DNA from: Lewinellaceae bacterium
GTDB taxonomy: Bacteria > Bacteroidota > Bacteroidia > Chitinophagales > Saprospiraceae
DNA: 64,000 bases
Reading direction: 5' to 3'
NCBI GenBank assembly: GCA_020636045.1
Contig: JACJYP010000002.1
Span: forward strand, 545,501 to 609,500
A program made the position numbers and the translations under genes. Of this stretch, positions 36,001 through 43,938 are shown piece after piece. A model generated the notes under the pieces. That model did not search any database. It had not been told where the DNA came from and was given only the letters and a program-made list of their open reading frames with translations. Position 1 is the first letter of the stretch. The number at the start of each line of letters is the position of its first letter.

Positions 36001-37361
36001 ACCTGGTCGAGAGTTTCCATTCCTATGCGGAAAGCAAAGGTGTTCGGGTTCATTTCCTGTCCGACGAAGATGCCTTCACGATGGATTACGACCCCGAAAA
36101 GTTGCAACAGGTAGTAGTCAATCTTTTGTCCAATGCCGTGAAATTCACGCCTGCAAACGGCCACGTATATGTCGACGTTCGTTTTGAAAAAAGTGGTGAC
36201 CGCCGCGGGATAAATGCCGCCGAAGAAAACATCGTCATCAGGGTGCGCGATACGGGCATCGGTATTTCAGAGGAGCAGCTGCCTCATATATTCGACCGCT
36301 TTTATCAGGGCGACGATTCGCAAACACGTCAGAATGAAGGTTCGGGCATCGGCCTGGCGCTCACCATGGAACTGGTCCGCCTGATGGATGGCGATATTTC
36401 AGTAAAAAGCCAGCCGGGACACGGGGCGGAGTTTGCAGTAGCGCTTTCCATACACCGGAATGCACCCGAGCAGAAAACCGCGATGCCGCTGAACGTCATT
36501 GAGGCCGGCGAAGCGCTGCCGGAAAAAGGCGATGAAAAAAAGAATGTCCTTTCACCTGTACCTGAAGGCCCTGTTTCGGCGCCTCTGATACTGGTTGTGG
36601 AGGACAACCCCGATGTGGTCGCCTACCTGGCATCCTGCCTGCCGCAATATCGTTTACTGGTTGGCAAAGACGGCGGCGAGGGTATCGAGATTGCCCGGGA
36701 AAGTGTGCCCGACCTGATCATTACCGATGTAATGATGCCGCATAAAGACGGTTACGAGGTGTGCCGTACACTCCGCAGCGATGAGCGGACAAGCCATATT
36801 CCCATCATCATGCTCACCGCCAAAGCCGATATGGAAAGCAAACTGGAGGGTCTCGAAAAAGGCGCCGACGCCTACCTCGCCAAGCCTTTCCTGAAAGAAG
36901 AATTGCTGGTGCGCATCCGAAAACTGCTGGAAATGCGCAGCCACTTGCAGCAACACTATTTGACATCAGCGGGATTAACGGAAGAAATGGAAACGATGCG
37001 GGATCTCCCGCAGGTGCCGGCATTGGAGGATCAGTTTGTCAAAAAAGTACGCCAGGTGGTAGAAGCGCACCTCGACCGCGGCGATTTCGATGTAGAACGG
37101 CTTTGCCGGGAAATGGCCATGAGCCACTCGCAACTGCACCGCAAACTGTCCGCGCTGACCGGTTTATCAGCAACGCGTTTTATCCGCTACGTGCGGCTCA
37201 ACAAAGCCAAGGAGTTGCTGCGCGACCCGGTATTGAGCATCACCTCCATCGCCTACGACACCGGTTTTAACGATCCCGGCTATTTCAGCAGGGTATTCAA
37301 ACAGGAGTTCGGTGCGACACCACAGGAATGGCGCGAATTGCAGGAGCCGGAACTCGTTTGA
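33063..37361 (+). CDS. Hybrid two-component system sensor/AraC regulator (HTCS)
   Basis: A 1432-residue single-chain sensor and regulator. A signal peptide is followed by fourteen Reg_prop-type blades (GFMWFGSQYGLHRWDGY ... GWIYFGGNGGVLYFDP), enough for two seven-bladed periplasmic propellers. Next are a Y_Y_Y domain (about 776-835) and a transmembrane helix near 842-865. The kinase has its phospho-His in NITHEFRTPLT (about 896), an N-box VVNLLSNAVKF, and ATP lid boxes DTGIGIS and GSGIGLAL. A receiver domain has its phospho-Asp in ITDVMMPHKDGYEVC (about 1221) and the conserved Lys in LAKPF. An AraC helix-turn-helix closes the chain (AMSHSQLHRKLSALTG). HTCS proteins usually sense glycans and control polysaccharide loci, but no SusC/SusD genes adjoin it here. 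ATG 33063 is the start of the signal peptide. Confidence 0.96.
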   Translation: MKTIYLLANLMLLTVAATLRLNAQQSATPPTFRFEIFHLPGGELGNHVQSIAQDSAGFMWFGSQYGLHRWDGYRFKTFLTNTLDSGAISSNYVEYIYVSKDGSLWLGTWGGGLNHFDPKTQRFTQYLHDPLNPASLSNNYVTQVLEDKDGYMWVSTLYGLNRLDRKTGVFRRFNHNAADPKSLSDDRCRVIYLDRAGTLWVGTGWPWDNGQGGGLNRYDSRSGTFTRYLHDSSDPNSLINDAVAYIGEDSRGNFWVGTAGDGLHLMNRKTGRFTRLSNKRHDSDEELCAPYVRRYSDWHTRFVFEDRERKLWVGSWRGGIKYHDPETGYTKHFEDNDDEYSSVPDNYAWMMFQSKDGMLWSSTAGPGAQVFKIIREKSIFKHANLGSGDAVQTICGSNAGDLWMGTVKGGLLQVDGEHFEGCRFFDDPQKSVPFKMDLRVDDAHATVFGKVGKIVEDRSGDLWMGKWLVPSGLMRFSPATGEIKTYWHKPENSGSISSNTISDILEDKKGKMWVATANGALNRYDPHADAFKQYNLIGASDKKEPEIKEEYFFCKLYLARDGAIWMAGSGGNKDVTPLTLVRFDPEDESIQKYDLRRAPYQFEWVNGLEEDREGNIWVNTDFNLWKLNPTTKVTTSYSAEFLGTTFLHGMIFDDFGRLWLAGDGLVMFNPADGTSFSYRSASGIKTLPFHRQSVYKDERGWIYFGGNGGVLYFDPKEIGLRRSGAAPEVLITEFSLFDNFASPDGDREPMYRNIWDIPEIRLTHDQDIFTFRFAALDFLYPEGNRHKFILEGYDREWRYAGLEPVASYAKVPPGTYTFRVRAANQNGIWGPEKTIRVIISPPWWATWWAYLLYGSLALAIMYAFYRVQLDRRLEQAEAERLRELDTVKSRLYTNITHEFRTPLTVILGMAQQVENELGKMSSEGVGTADRQFMTSGLSLIRRNGHNLLSLVNQMLDLAKLESGKMQVNMQQGDVVNYLRYLVESFHSYAESKGVRVHFLSDEDAFTMDYDPEKLQQVVVNLLSNAVKFTPANGHVYVDVRFEKSGDRRGINAAEENIVIRVRDTGIGISEEQLPHIFDRFYQGDDSQTRQNEGSGIGLALTMELVRLMDGDISVKSQPGHGAEFAVALSIHRNAPEQKTAMPLNVIEAGEALPEKGDEKKNVLSPVPEGPVSAPLILVVEDNPDVVAYLASCLPQYRLLVGKDGGEGIEIARESVPDLIITDVMMPHKDGYEVCRTLRSDERTSHIPIIMLTAKADMESKLEGLEKGADAYLAKPFLKEELLVRIRKLLEMRSHLQQHYLTSAGLTEEMETMRDLPQVPALEDQFVKKVRQVVEAHLDRGDFDVERLCREMAMSHSQLHRKLSALTGLSATRFIRYVRLNKAKELLRDPVLSITSIAYDTGFNDPGYFSRVFKQEFGATPQEWRELQEPELV

Positions 37362-37374
37362 CCGATATCCGGAA

Positions 37375-38856
37375 TTACCCGGATACTACCGGAAGCCTGC
37401 GCCTGGGTACGTCACGTACCGGCTTATTGGCCATATCCTGAATGATCGACCCCAGGGTATTCAGGCTTTTTTCGATTTCTTCGCTATACGGCGCTCCAAA
37501 TCCGAGGCGGATGTGATGCGAATAGCAGCCTGCGACGCTGAAGATCTGCCCCGGTGCGATCAATATCTGATGCTGTTTGGCGCGATGGAACAGCTGAAAG
37601 GCATCCACCTGTTCCGGCAGTTCGAGCCAGAGCACGTATCCTCCCTGCGGCTGCGACACCCGCGTTTCCGCGGGAAAAAAATCCTTGACGGCCTGCCAGT
37701 AGCGCAGGCACTGGGTATGCAGTGCTTTTCTGAGATGCCGGAGGTGCAGGTCGAAACGGCCGTTCTCACAAAACAGGGCGATGGCAGCCTGGGTGGGAGT
37801 CGCTGAAGAAATGCAATGGGTCAGTTTGTTGTGCAACACCTGCTTTTTGTACCGCCCCGGAATGCACCAGCCGATGCGGTAACCCGGCGCGAGGGATTTT
37901 GAGACGGACGAACAATACAGTACAAGTCCCTCTGTATCGTAACTCTTGCAGGTCCGGGGGCGCGTTTTGCCGAAATACATTTCTCCATAGATATCGTCCT
38001 CCACCAGCGGGATCTGCTTTTCAGCAAGCATTTCTACGAGCGCTTTTTTTTGCCCGTCGGGCATCAGGCTGCCCAGCGGGTTGTTGAAGGAGGGCACGAA
38101 CAGCACCGCATTCACCTGATCTTTCGATATCGCCGCGCGCAGAAAGTCAAGGTCCGGCCCGGTGTCCGGGTCGGTGGGTATTTCCAGTGCGCGCAGGCCG
38201 AGGTTTTTCAACAAATTAAAAATGCCAAAATAGGTAGGTCGCTCGATGGCCACTACGTCGCCGGGCTGCGTGACCGCCTGCAGGCAGAAAGCCAGGGCTT
38301 CCATGCATCCCTGCGTCACGATCACATCATCGGCCGTGCATTTTCCACCCCAGTTGAAAGCCAGACGCGCCAATTGTTGCCTTAATTGTTCATTCCCCTG
38401 AATTTGTTCGTAGTGCAGACAACTGGTCGGGCTGCGGCGCAGCGCTTCCAGCAAGCATTTGTTGATCTTGGCAGAGGGCAATAAATCCACGGAAGGGGCG
38501 GCGAGCGACATCTGCACAACGCTGGTTTCCGTGAGGTTTTCGTATACCGTGGCGATCATTTCATCTACCGACATATCCGATGAAGGCGCAGCAGGCGCAG
38601 GGTTTCTCGGCGGCAACGCAACGGAGCGGTCGGCATACCGCACATAGTAGCCCGATTTTGGCCGCGCTTCGATCAAACCTTTGCTCTCCAGGGAAGAATA
38701 GGCCATATAGGCGGTACTGATACTAATACCTTGTTCTTCACTCAAAATGCGCACCGAAGGCAGTTTGTCGCCTGTTTTCAACACCCCGTTCAGGATCATG
38801 CTTTCGAAACGGTCTGCTATTCGGGTATAGAGAAATTCTTCTTGCTTTTCACCCAT
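37375..38856 (-). CDS. MocR-type (GntR-aminotransferase) transcriptional regulator
   Basis: A 493-residue fusion. Residues 1-80 are a GntR winged helix (YTRIADRFESMILNGVLKTGDKLPSVR ... SISTAYMAYSSLESKGLIEARPKSGYYV in pieces). Residues 110-480 are a fold-type I aminotransferase domain, with VTQGCMEALAFCLQAVTQPGD, the cofactor segment PLVEDDIYGEM, and the PLP lysine in CSSVSKSLAPGYRIGW. Such proteins bind DNA and sense PLP or an amino acid-PLP adduct. The gene is divergent from the GNAT-aminotransferase fusion and likely regulates it and itself. It converges with the HTCS gene, with only 13 bases between their stops. Confidence 0.95.
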   Translation of the reverse strand: MGEKQEEFLYTRIADRFESMILNGVLKTGDKLPSVRILSEEQGISISTAYMAYSSLESKGLIEARPKSGYYVRYADRSVALPPRNPAPAAPSSDMSVDEMIATVYENLTETSVVQMSLAAPSVDLLPSAKINKCLLEALRRSPTSCLHYEQIQGNEQLRQQLARLAFNWGGKCTADDVIVTQGCMEALAFCLQAVTQPGDVVAIERPTYFGIFNLLKNLGLRALEIPTDPDTGPDLDFLRAAISKDQVNAVLFVPSFNNPLGSLMPDGQKKALVEMLAEKQIPLVEDDIYGEMYFGKTRPRTCKSYDTEGLVLYCSSVSKSLAPGYRIGWCIPGRYKKQVLHNKLTHCISSATPTQAAIALFCENGRFDLHLRHLRKALHTQCLRYWQAVKDFFPAETRVSQPQGGYVLWLELPEQVDAFQLFHRAKQHQILIAPGQIFSVAGCYSHHIRLGFGAPYSEEIEKSLNTLGSIIQDMANKPVRDVPRRRLPVVSG

Positions 38857-38891
38857 CTGTTATGCTTGTAAAATAAAAAACTGCATCTGTT
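38854..38891. promoter_or_regulatory. Direct repeat CATCTGTT near the MocR start, possible operator
   Basis: CATCTGTT occurs at 38854-38861 (overlapping the MocR start codon) and 38884-38891, 30 bases apart on the same strand. MocR regulators often bind direct repeats in such shared regions. This is a weak candidate based only on two short copies. Confidence 0.3.
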
Positions 38892-38918
38892 TTGTTCTCG
38901 CCAAAGATAAGACCTTTG
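38890..38918. promoter_or_regulatory. Overlapping divergent promoters of the MocR and aminotransferase genes
   Basis: On the minus strand TATCTTTG (38909-38902) is an exact -7 element for the MocR gene. On the plus strand TTTTG (38890-38894) and GACCTTTG (38911-38918, one mismatch to TAnnTTTG) could serve the fusion gene. The two -7 boxes lie back to back, so RNA polymerase could not occupy both at once. Confidence 0.5.
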
Positions 38919-38946
38919 CAGCGGACTTTTAAAAACACCCTTGCCA

Positions 38947-40461
38947 ATGCACATCGATATTCAAATTTCTTCCTGGTCCCCTGCATTTAAAGACGCTTTT
39001 TTCAGACTGAACCGCGAATGGATCGAAGCGGACTATCCGCTGGAACCGCTCGATATTGCCGTATTGAGCGATCCTGACGCCCACATTCTTGCGGGGGGCG
39101 GAAGTATCCTGGCAGCGGTAGCGAATGAAGAGGTTGTCGGGGTGGTAGCGCTACGTCCGATTGGAGAGTGTATCTTTGAACTGACTAAAATGGCGGTTGA
39201 CGTCCCGTGGCGGGGGCGCGGCGTCGGCAAAATGCTGATGAAAGCCGCACTCCGTGAAGCAAAGCAACTGGGCGCTCACAAGGTCATTTTGTATTCCAAC
39301 ACCAAAACCTCGGGCCCGGCTGTACAGATGTACCGGAAAACGGGTTTTCGCGAGATCCCCCTCGAAAGAGGACTTTACGAACGTGCTGACATCAAAATGG
39401 AATACCCTATCGAGAAAATTCCGGTGCAGAAGACCCTGCACAGCCGCCTGCCGGCGCCGGACCCCGAACAGATCAAATTCGGCGAGATCGTATCGGACCA
39501 CATGCTGATCGCCGATTACCGCGACGGCGCCTGGCAGACCCCGCAGATCGTGCCATTTGCCAATCTGGATATCCCGCCGCACACGCTTGCGCTGCATTAC
39601 GGACAGCTTGTCTGGGAAGGCATGAAGGCGTTTTGCCAGGCCGATGGCCGTGTTGCGATCTTCCGCATTCCCAAACACGTTGAGCGGATCAACCGGTCGC
39701 TGCGTCGCATGGCCATGCCGCCGATTCCCGCCGGGTTGTTTGAAGATTCCGTCCGCGCCCTGGTGGAAGTAGACGCGGCCTGGGTACCTTCTTCGCCGGC
39801 TTCGCTGTACATCAGGCCACTGGTGTATGCTACAGATGCACAGTTCGGCGTAAAAATATCGGAAACATACCGCATGATCATATTCACAGGCCCGGTGCCG
39901 GTGTATTATGCCAAACCCTTGCGGGTAAAAGTGGAAGAAACATACATCCGCGCCGCGCCGGGGGGTACGGGCGCAGCCAAATGCGCCGGCAACTACGGCG
40001 GAGCGCTTTATCCGAGCCAACTGGCGCGGGAAGAAGGCTTCGACCAGGTGTTATGGACTGATCGTAGTCCGGAATGCTATATCGAGGAATCGGGCACCAT
40101 GAATGTGATGTTTGTCATCGGCGATCGCCTGATCACTCCGCCGCTGACCGATACGATCCTCGAAGGCATTACGCGCGACAGCATCCTGACGCTTGCCGCC
40201 GACATGGGTGTTCAGATAGAAGTACGGCGTATCGGCGCCGGCGAACTGCTCGAGGCTTATCAACGCGGCGAATTGCTCGAAGGCTTTGGCGTGGGCACTG
40301 CGGCGGTCACGGCGCCGTTCGAACTGATCCGTTTCAGAGAACACGATATGCGCCTGCCGGCCGTGCAGCCCGACTCATTTTCCGTTCGGGTCGGTCGCGT
40401 GCTTCAGGAGATCCGCACCGGTCGCCGGGAAGATGTCCACGGCTGGAATACGATCGTTTAA
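38947..40461 (+). CDS. GNAT acetyltransferase fused to branched-chain-type aminotransferase
   Basis: A 504-residue two-domain protein. Residues 1-155 are a GNAT domain: ELTKMAVDVPWRGRGVGKMLM holds the acetyl-CoA loop RGRGVG, and VQMYRKTGFREIPLE is the usual C-terminal helix-strand. Residues 160-504 are a fold-type IV aminotransferase of the IlvE/BCAT class: LHYGQLVWEGMKAF, IFRIPKHVERINRSL, LYIRPLVYATD, the PLP-lysine segment GGTGAAKCAGNYGGAL, EESGTMNVMFVI and EGITRDSIL. It probably transfers amino groups to branched-chain keto acids, with an attached N-acetyltransferase of unknown substrate. The start is ATG 38947; the TTG at 38941 is 6 bases earlier. It ends only 4 bases from the convergent pfkA gene. 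It is divergent from a MocR regulator. Both halves appear intact, with no frameshift. Confidence 0.93.
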   Translation: MHIDIQISSWSPAFKDAFFRLNREWIEADYPLEPLDIAVLSDPDAHILAGGGSILAAVANEEVVGVVALRPIGECIFELTKMAVDVPWRGRGVGKMLMKAALREAKQLGAHKVILYSNTKTSGPAVQMYRKTGFREIPLERGLYERADIKMEYPIEKIPVQKTLHSRLPAPDPEQIKFGEIVSDHMLIADYRDGAWQTPQIVPFANLDIPPHTLALHYGQLVWEGMKAFCQADGRVAIFRIPKHVERINRSLRRMAMPPIPAGLFEDSVRALVEVDAAWVPSSPASLYIRPLVYATDAQFGVKISETYRMIIFTGPVPVYYAKPLRVKVEETYIRAAPGGTGAAKCAGNYGGALYPSQLAREEGFDQVLWTDRSPECYIEESGTMNVMFVIGDRLITPPLTDTILEGITRDSILTLAADMGVQIEVRRIGAGELLEAYQRGELLEGFGVGTAAVTAPFELIRFREHDMRLPAVQPDSFSVRVGRVLQEIRTGRREDVHGWNTIV

Positions 40462-40465
40462 AAGA

Positions 40466-41455
40466 CTATTGCGCGAGGATGTGGGCCATGCGGAGCAATT
40501 CCTTGTTGAGGGTTTTGTCCTTGGCAATGGCTTCTTTAAAAGGCGTATGATGTACGTTATTGTTCCGTAGGCCCACCATCACGCCCGACTTGCCGCTGAG
40601 GAGCGCTTCGATGGATGCAAAACCAAGTACGCTCGCCAGCACGCGGTCGAAGGATGTCGGCGAGCCGCCGCGCTGCAGGTGTCCGATGACGGTTACCTTG
40701 ATATCGTCGTAAAAATCGATCTGCTCCTCCACTTTTCCGGCGATGTCATACACGGTGCCCATTTTATTTCCTTCCGCAACAATAACGATGCTGAAGAGTT
40801 TGGAGCGCTTGGCGCCGCGCTTGAGCAATTTGACAACGTCGGCCAGTGAAAATTCCTCCTCCGGGATCAGTACGCCGCCCGCTCCGCCGGCAATGGCGGT
40901 GTGCAGGGCGATGAAGCCGGAATGGCGCCCCATGACTTCCACGAAAAACAGGCGGTTGTGCGAATCGGCCGTGTCGCGGATCTTGTCGACAGCCTGCACG
41001 GCGGTATTCACTGCCGTATCAAATCCGATGGTGAAATCGGTGCCGAACAGGTCGTTGTCGATCGTGCCGGGCAATCCGACGATCGGGATGTCCGGATACT
41101 CCTCCATAAATTTCACGGCGCCGGTAAAGGTGCCGTTCCCGCCGATGGCGATCAGCCCGTCAATATCATTGTCCACGAGGTTTTCGTAGGCCAGTTTGCG
41201 GCCTTCCGGCGTCATAAAGCGCTGGCTGCGCGCCGTTTTAAGAATAGTCCCGCCGCGATGGATAATATTACTCACATCGGTGGTTTCCAGGCGTTTAATA
41301 TGCCCGTCGATCATGCCTTCATAGCCCCGCGTGATCCCGTAGATATGCAGGTCGTTGTTGAAAGCATTGCGGACAATAGCCCTTATGGCCGCATTCATAC
41401 CCGGCGCATCGCCGCCGGAGGTAAATACTGCGACACGTTTTATTTCTTTTGTCAT
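40466..41455 (-). CDS. pfkA: 6-phosphofructokinase
   Basis: A 329-residue PfkA. The ATP site is FTSGGDAPGMNAAIRAIVR (residues 10-28), the catalytic segment PGTIDNDLFGTDFTIGFDTA carries the base Asp, and the effector-side motif MGRHSGF is present. The Gly of PGTIDND marks the ATP-dependent rather than the pyrophosphate type. Where the E. coli enzyme has the Mg-binding Asp103 in GGDGS, this protein has Asn in GGNGT (codon AAC). It follows a sugar kinase gene by 7 bases on the same strand, so the two are likely one operon. Confidence 0.96.
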   Translation of the reverse strand: MTKEIKRVAVFTSGGDAPGMNAAIRAIVRNAFNNDLHIYGITRGYEGMIDGHIKRLETTDVSNIIHRGGTILKTARSQRFMTPEGRKLAYENLVDNDIDGLIAIGGNGTFTGAVKFMEEYPDIPIVGLPGTIDNDLFGTDFTIGFDTAVNTAVQAVDKIRDTADSHNRLFFVEVMGRHSGFIALHTAIAGGAGGVLIPEEEFSLADVVKLLKRGAKRSKLFSIVIVAEGNKMGTVYDIAGKVEEQIDFYDDIKVTVIGHLQRGGSPTSFDRVLASVLGFASIEALLSGKSGVMVGLRNNNVHHTPFKEAIAKDKTLNKELLRMAHILAQ

Positions 41456-41462
41456 GATTTGT

Positions 41463-42308
41463 CTATTCTGATGGGTGCAGATGGTAGTCTGCCAAAGGGT
41501 AAATAGGCTTACGAACGATCATACCGGGCTTTAGTTGTCTCTCCTTCATACACATTTGCAGGACATCCTGAAAATGATGCGCGATAGAACCGACAAAATG
41601 CACCGGTACGTGCTGATATCCGTTGTATTTGCACACATGCCTGTCGAGGAATTCCCCCAGACAGGTCGCTACCAGATTTTGCACATAAGGATGCTGAAGA
41701 TGTTCGCCCAGAAAACGGGTGAATGACGCGAGGTAAGCGTTCGCTCCTTTTTCATATACGCGATCCTTGATCGCATCCATCCCTTCCGGGAAACTTTTGT
41801 CGAAATTGCTGTTGAGGTCGGCGGGCAACTCGCGGTAAAATTTGGCCCTCAGCAGCGCCTTGCCCAGGTGAGTGCCGCTGCCTTCGTCGCCGAGCAACCA
41901 GCCCAGCGAAGGTACGTTGTCAAGGATCTTCTCGCCGTCGTAGTAGCAACTGTTGGATCCCGTGCCGAGAATGCAGGCAATGCCCGCGCTGCGACCGCAG
42001 GTCGCCCGCGCTGCAGCCAGCAGGTCGTGTTCTACTTCGATCTTTGCCGCCGGGAAAACAGCCCTCAGGGCCGCAGCGACAATTTCAGCGCGGTGCTCGT
42101 CGTGCACGCCGGTGCCGTAGAAATGGACGCGCTCGACCTTTTGGGGGTCGAGTTTTGGCAGCAGTTGCTGCTCAATGATCGTCCGGATCTCTTCCGTCGT
42201 ATGAAAAAAGGGGCTGAAGCCCACGGTGTTTTCAAGTTGCTGGTTGCGCCCGCCATGGATGAGCAGCCAGTCGGATTTGGTAGAACCGCAATCGGCAATG
42301 ATGACCAT
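41463..42308 (-). CDS. BadF/BadG-type N-acetylglucosamine kinase-like protein
   Basis: A 281-residue ASKHA-fold ATPase. The phosphate-1 loop is IADCGSTKSDWLLI (residues 4-17), the phosphate-2 loop is ACILGTGSNSCYYDG, and GWLLGDEGSGTHLGKALL is the hallmark of the BadF/BadG/BcrA/BcrD sugar kinase group related to NAGK. In Bacteroidota this protein is usually annotated as an N-acetylglucosamine kinase. The substrate is not proven. It is the first gene of a unit with pfkA. Confidence 0.92.
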   Translation of the reverse strand: MVIIADCGSTKSDWLLIHGGRNQQLENTVGFSPFFHTTEEIRTIIEQQLLPKLDPQKVERVHFYGTGVHDEHRAEIVAAALRAVFPAAKIEVEHDLLAAARATCGRSAGIACILGTGSNSCYYDGEKILDNVPSLGWLLGDEGSGTHLGKALLRAKFYRELPADLNSNFDKSFPEGMDAIKDRVYEKGANAYLASFTRFLGEHLQHPYVQNLVATCLGEFLDRHVCKYNGYQHVPVHFVGSIAHHFQDVLQMCMKERQLKPGMIVRKPIYPLADYHLHPSE

Positions 42309-42715
42309 GTTACGATGTTATAATGCCGGGCACGCCGCCGTTAGTCACAAAAGAACCGGAACATAAACCGCCGGGTGCCGCCAACTATTTGTAAAAAGTA
42401 CACGAATGGCGCAAAAATAGATTTTTTCCTTTGATAGACTGCTTTTGTTGTCCGAAAGTGGTTGCCGGCGCTGTTTTGCATTCGTTGCGGATTTGTTGAG
42501 TGTAACTGCTCTGTTTTCCCGTACGGACGTACGCTAACCGCGACTTCGCTTCCCGGCAACATAAATTTAAAACAAAAACAAACATTTTGTTTGTAAATTA
42601 AAAACAGAATGTTTTACTTTGTGCCGTTGATACAAACCGGTTTGCAATGTACCGACAGATAAAATTCTGACGTCGTCGCGATCCGGTAACCAGTTCCTCA
42701 CGATCAAAAACTATC
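42309..42715. other. Divergent intergenic region with a -7 element and an inverted repeat
   Basis: A 407-base gap with no credible gene. CAAAAATA at 42412-42419 reads TATTTTTG on the minus strand and could be the -7 box of the sugar kinase-pfkA unit. An AT-rich inverted repeat, ACAAAC-ATTTT-GTTTGT (42578-42594), lies about 125 bases before the glucosaminidase gene and might be an operator or small hairpin. A TTACTTTG-like -7 candidate follows near 42614. Confidence 0.45.
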
Positions 42716-43549
42716 ATGATGCAAAGCGTACCGCACACTTTCGACGCCTACAATAACAGCAGGGCAGGAAACTCCGGCGACGCCGGAAAAGAAATGTTGA
42801 GCGAACAGCTCCTTTGGAAATTGATCCTGTTAAGCGCTTTGGCATATCTGGTTTGGAGCGACAAGGTTTCCATCGTGCTCGGCTCCGGGCCGGCTGCCGA
42901 CGCAACCGAACACCCGGGATCAGGGCAGGTCAGGGCCGCGGCATTCGATCTTTCCGGTCCTGCTAAATCCTTAAATACCCGGCCCGTACCGGAGGTTGTC
43001 GTGGAATTGCCTTCGGGTGACCTGAAAAATACAACCTTCGCCATCGATCCGGCTTTTGCATTCCGCAACAGCGTAAAACCCGCCGTGGTAGCGTCACGGC
43101 TTGAAAAGTGTGGGGGCTACATAGCACGGTTCGCGCCGGTGGCAGTTGCGGAAATGCACAAATTCGGCATTCCTGCCAGTATTACGCTGGCACAGGGCCT
43201 GCTGGAAAGCGATGCCGGCGAAAGTCACCTGGCTTCCGGCACGAACAACCATTTCGGCATCAAATGTTTTTCAAAAAATTGCAGAAAAGGCCACTGCGTC
43301 AATTACACCGACGACTCCCATAAAGATTTTTTTGTCCGGTATAGCAGTGCCTGGGGGAGTTACCGGGCGCATAGCGAGCACCTGAAAAACGGTCGCCGGT
43401 ATCGGAATCTGTTCGATTTGCCTCGGGGTGACTATCGATCCTGGGCGCATGGCCTGGCCAAAGCGGGTTATGCAACGGATAAAAAATATGCGGAAAAGAT
43501 CATCGCCGTGATCCAGACGCTCGGCCTGGATGCCTATGATAAACAGTGA
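42716..43549 (+). CDS. Membrane-anchored glucosaminidase-domain protein
   Basis: A 277-residue protein. A single membrane segment lies near residues 30-47 (LLWKLILLSALAYLVW), with no cleavage site, so it is likely an anchor. A low-complexity linker follows. Residues 125-275 form a glucosaminidase (LYZ2/FlgJ-like) domain: ASITLAQGLLESDAGESHLA carries the catalytic Glu, followed by GTNNHFGIKCF and AWGSYRAHSEHLKNGRRY. It should cleave N-acetylglucosaminyl bonds in peptidoglycan on the periplasmic side. Two adjacent ATGs (42716 and 42719) could start it. Confidence 0.92.
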   Translation: MMQSVPHTFDAYNNSRAGNSGDAGKEMLSEQLLWKLILLSALAYLVWSDKVSIVLGSGPAADATEHPGSGQVRAAAFDLSGPAKSLNTRPVPEVVVELPSGDLKNTTFAIDPAFAFRNSVKPAVVASRLEKCGGYIARFAPVAVAEMHKFGIPASITLAQGLLESDAGESHLASGTNNHFGIKCFSKNCRKGHCVNYTDDSHKDFFVRYSSAWGSYRAHSEHLKNGRRYRNLFDLPRGDYRSWAHGLAKAGYATDKKYAEKIIAVIQTLGLDAYDKQ

Positions 43550-43571
43550 ACAGGAGATCAGGGTAAATCAA

Positions 43572-43616
43572 AACGAGACATGGGCCATCCGGATGTGGAA
43601 AGGCCCATGTCTCGTT
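43572..43616. terminator. Bidirectional hairpin between convergent genes
   Basis: AACGAGACATGGGCC (43572-43586) pairs perfectly over 15 bp with GGCCCATGTCTCGTT (43602-43616). The loop contains ATCCGGAT. It begins 22 bases past the glucosaminidase stop and lies 45 bases from the secG stop. The U-tracts are weak on both sides. Confidence 0.7.
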
Positions 43617-43661
43617 ATATTATACCGGAGATGATCGATCCCGGCCTGAAACGGCTGTCAA

Positions 43662-43931
43662 TTACCGCGACTGGAGCGGAATATCGGCAGGAGTAGCGGG
43701 TCCGCCGCTGCCGACGGTGAGTACAGCGATCACGCAGAGCACGACCAGCGCACCGGCCAGTACCCATGTTGCTTTTTCGATAAAGTCGGTGGAACGCGCC
43801 GCGCCAAACAACTGTTGGGCCTGGCCGCCGAATGTGGCATCGATGCCACCGCCTTTCGGATTCTGGATCAATACCGCTGCCATGAGCATGACGCTGACAC
43901 AGGCGATCAATACGGCAAGAGTTGATAACAT
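43662..43931 (-). CDS. secG: Preprotein translocase subunit SecG
   Basis: An 89-residue protein with two membrane helices (residues 4-22 and 52-72) separated by the SecG loop IQNPKGGGIDATFGG-QAQQLFGAA, where the KGGG and FGG elements are conserved. It assists protein export through SecYE. It is the last gene of a minus-strand run (guaA, trpF, lptE, hypothetical, secG) and starts 7 bases after its upstream neighbour ends. Confidence 0.97.
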   Translation of the reverse strand: MLSTLAVLIACVSVMLMAAVLIQNPKGGGIDATFGGQAQQLFGAARSTDFIEKATWVLAGALVVLCVIAVLTVGSGGPATPADIPLQSR

Positions 43932-43938
43932 CTTCTTT

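Noticed and set aside
37366..37385. 7-bp hairpin (TATCCGG/CCGGATA) between the convergent HTCS and MocR genes
   Set aside because: Short stem with no U-tract on either side; too weak to call a terminator.
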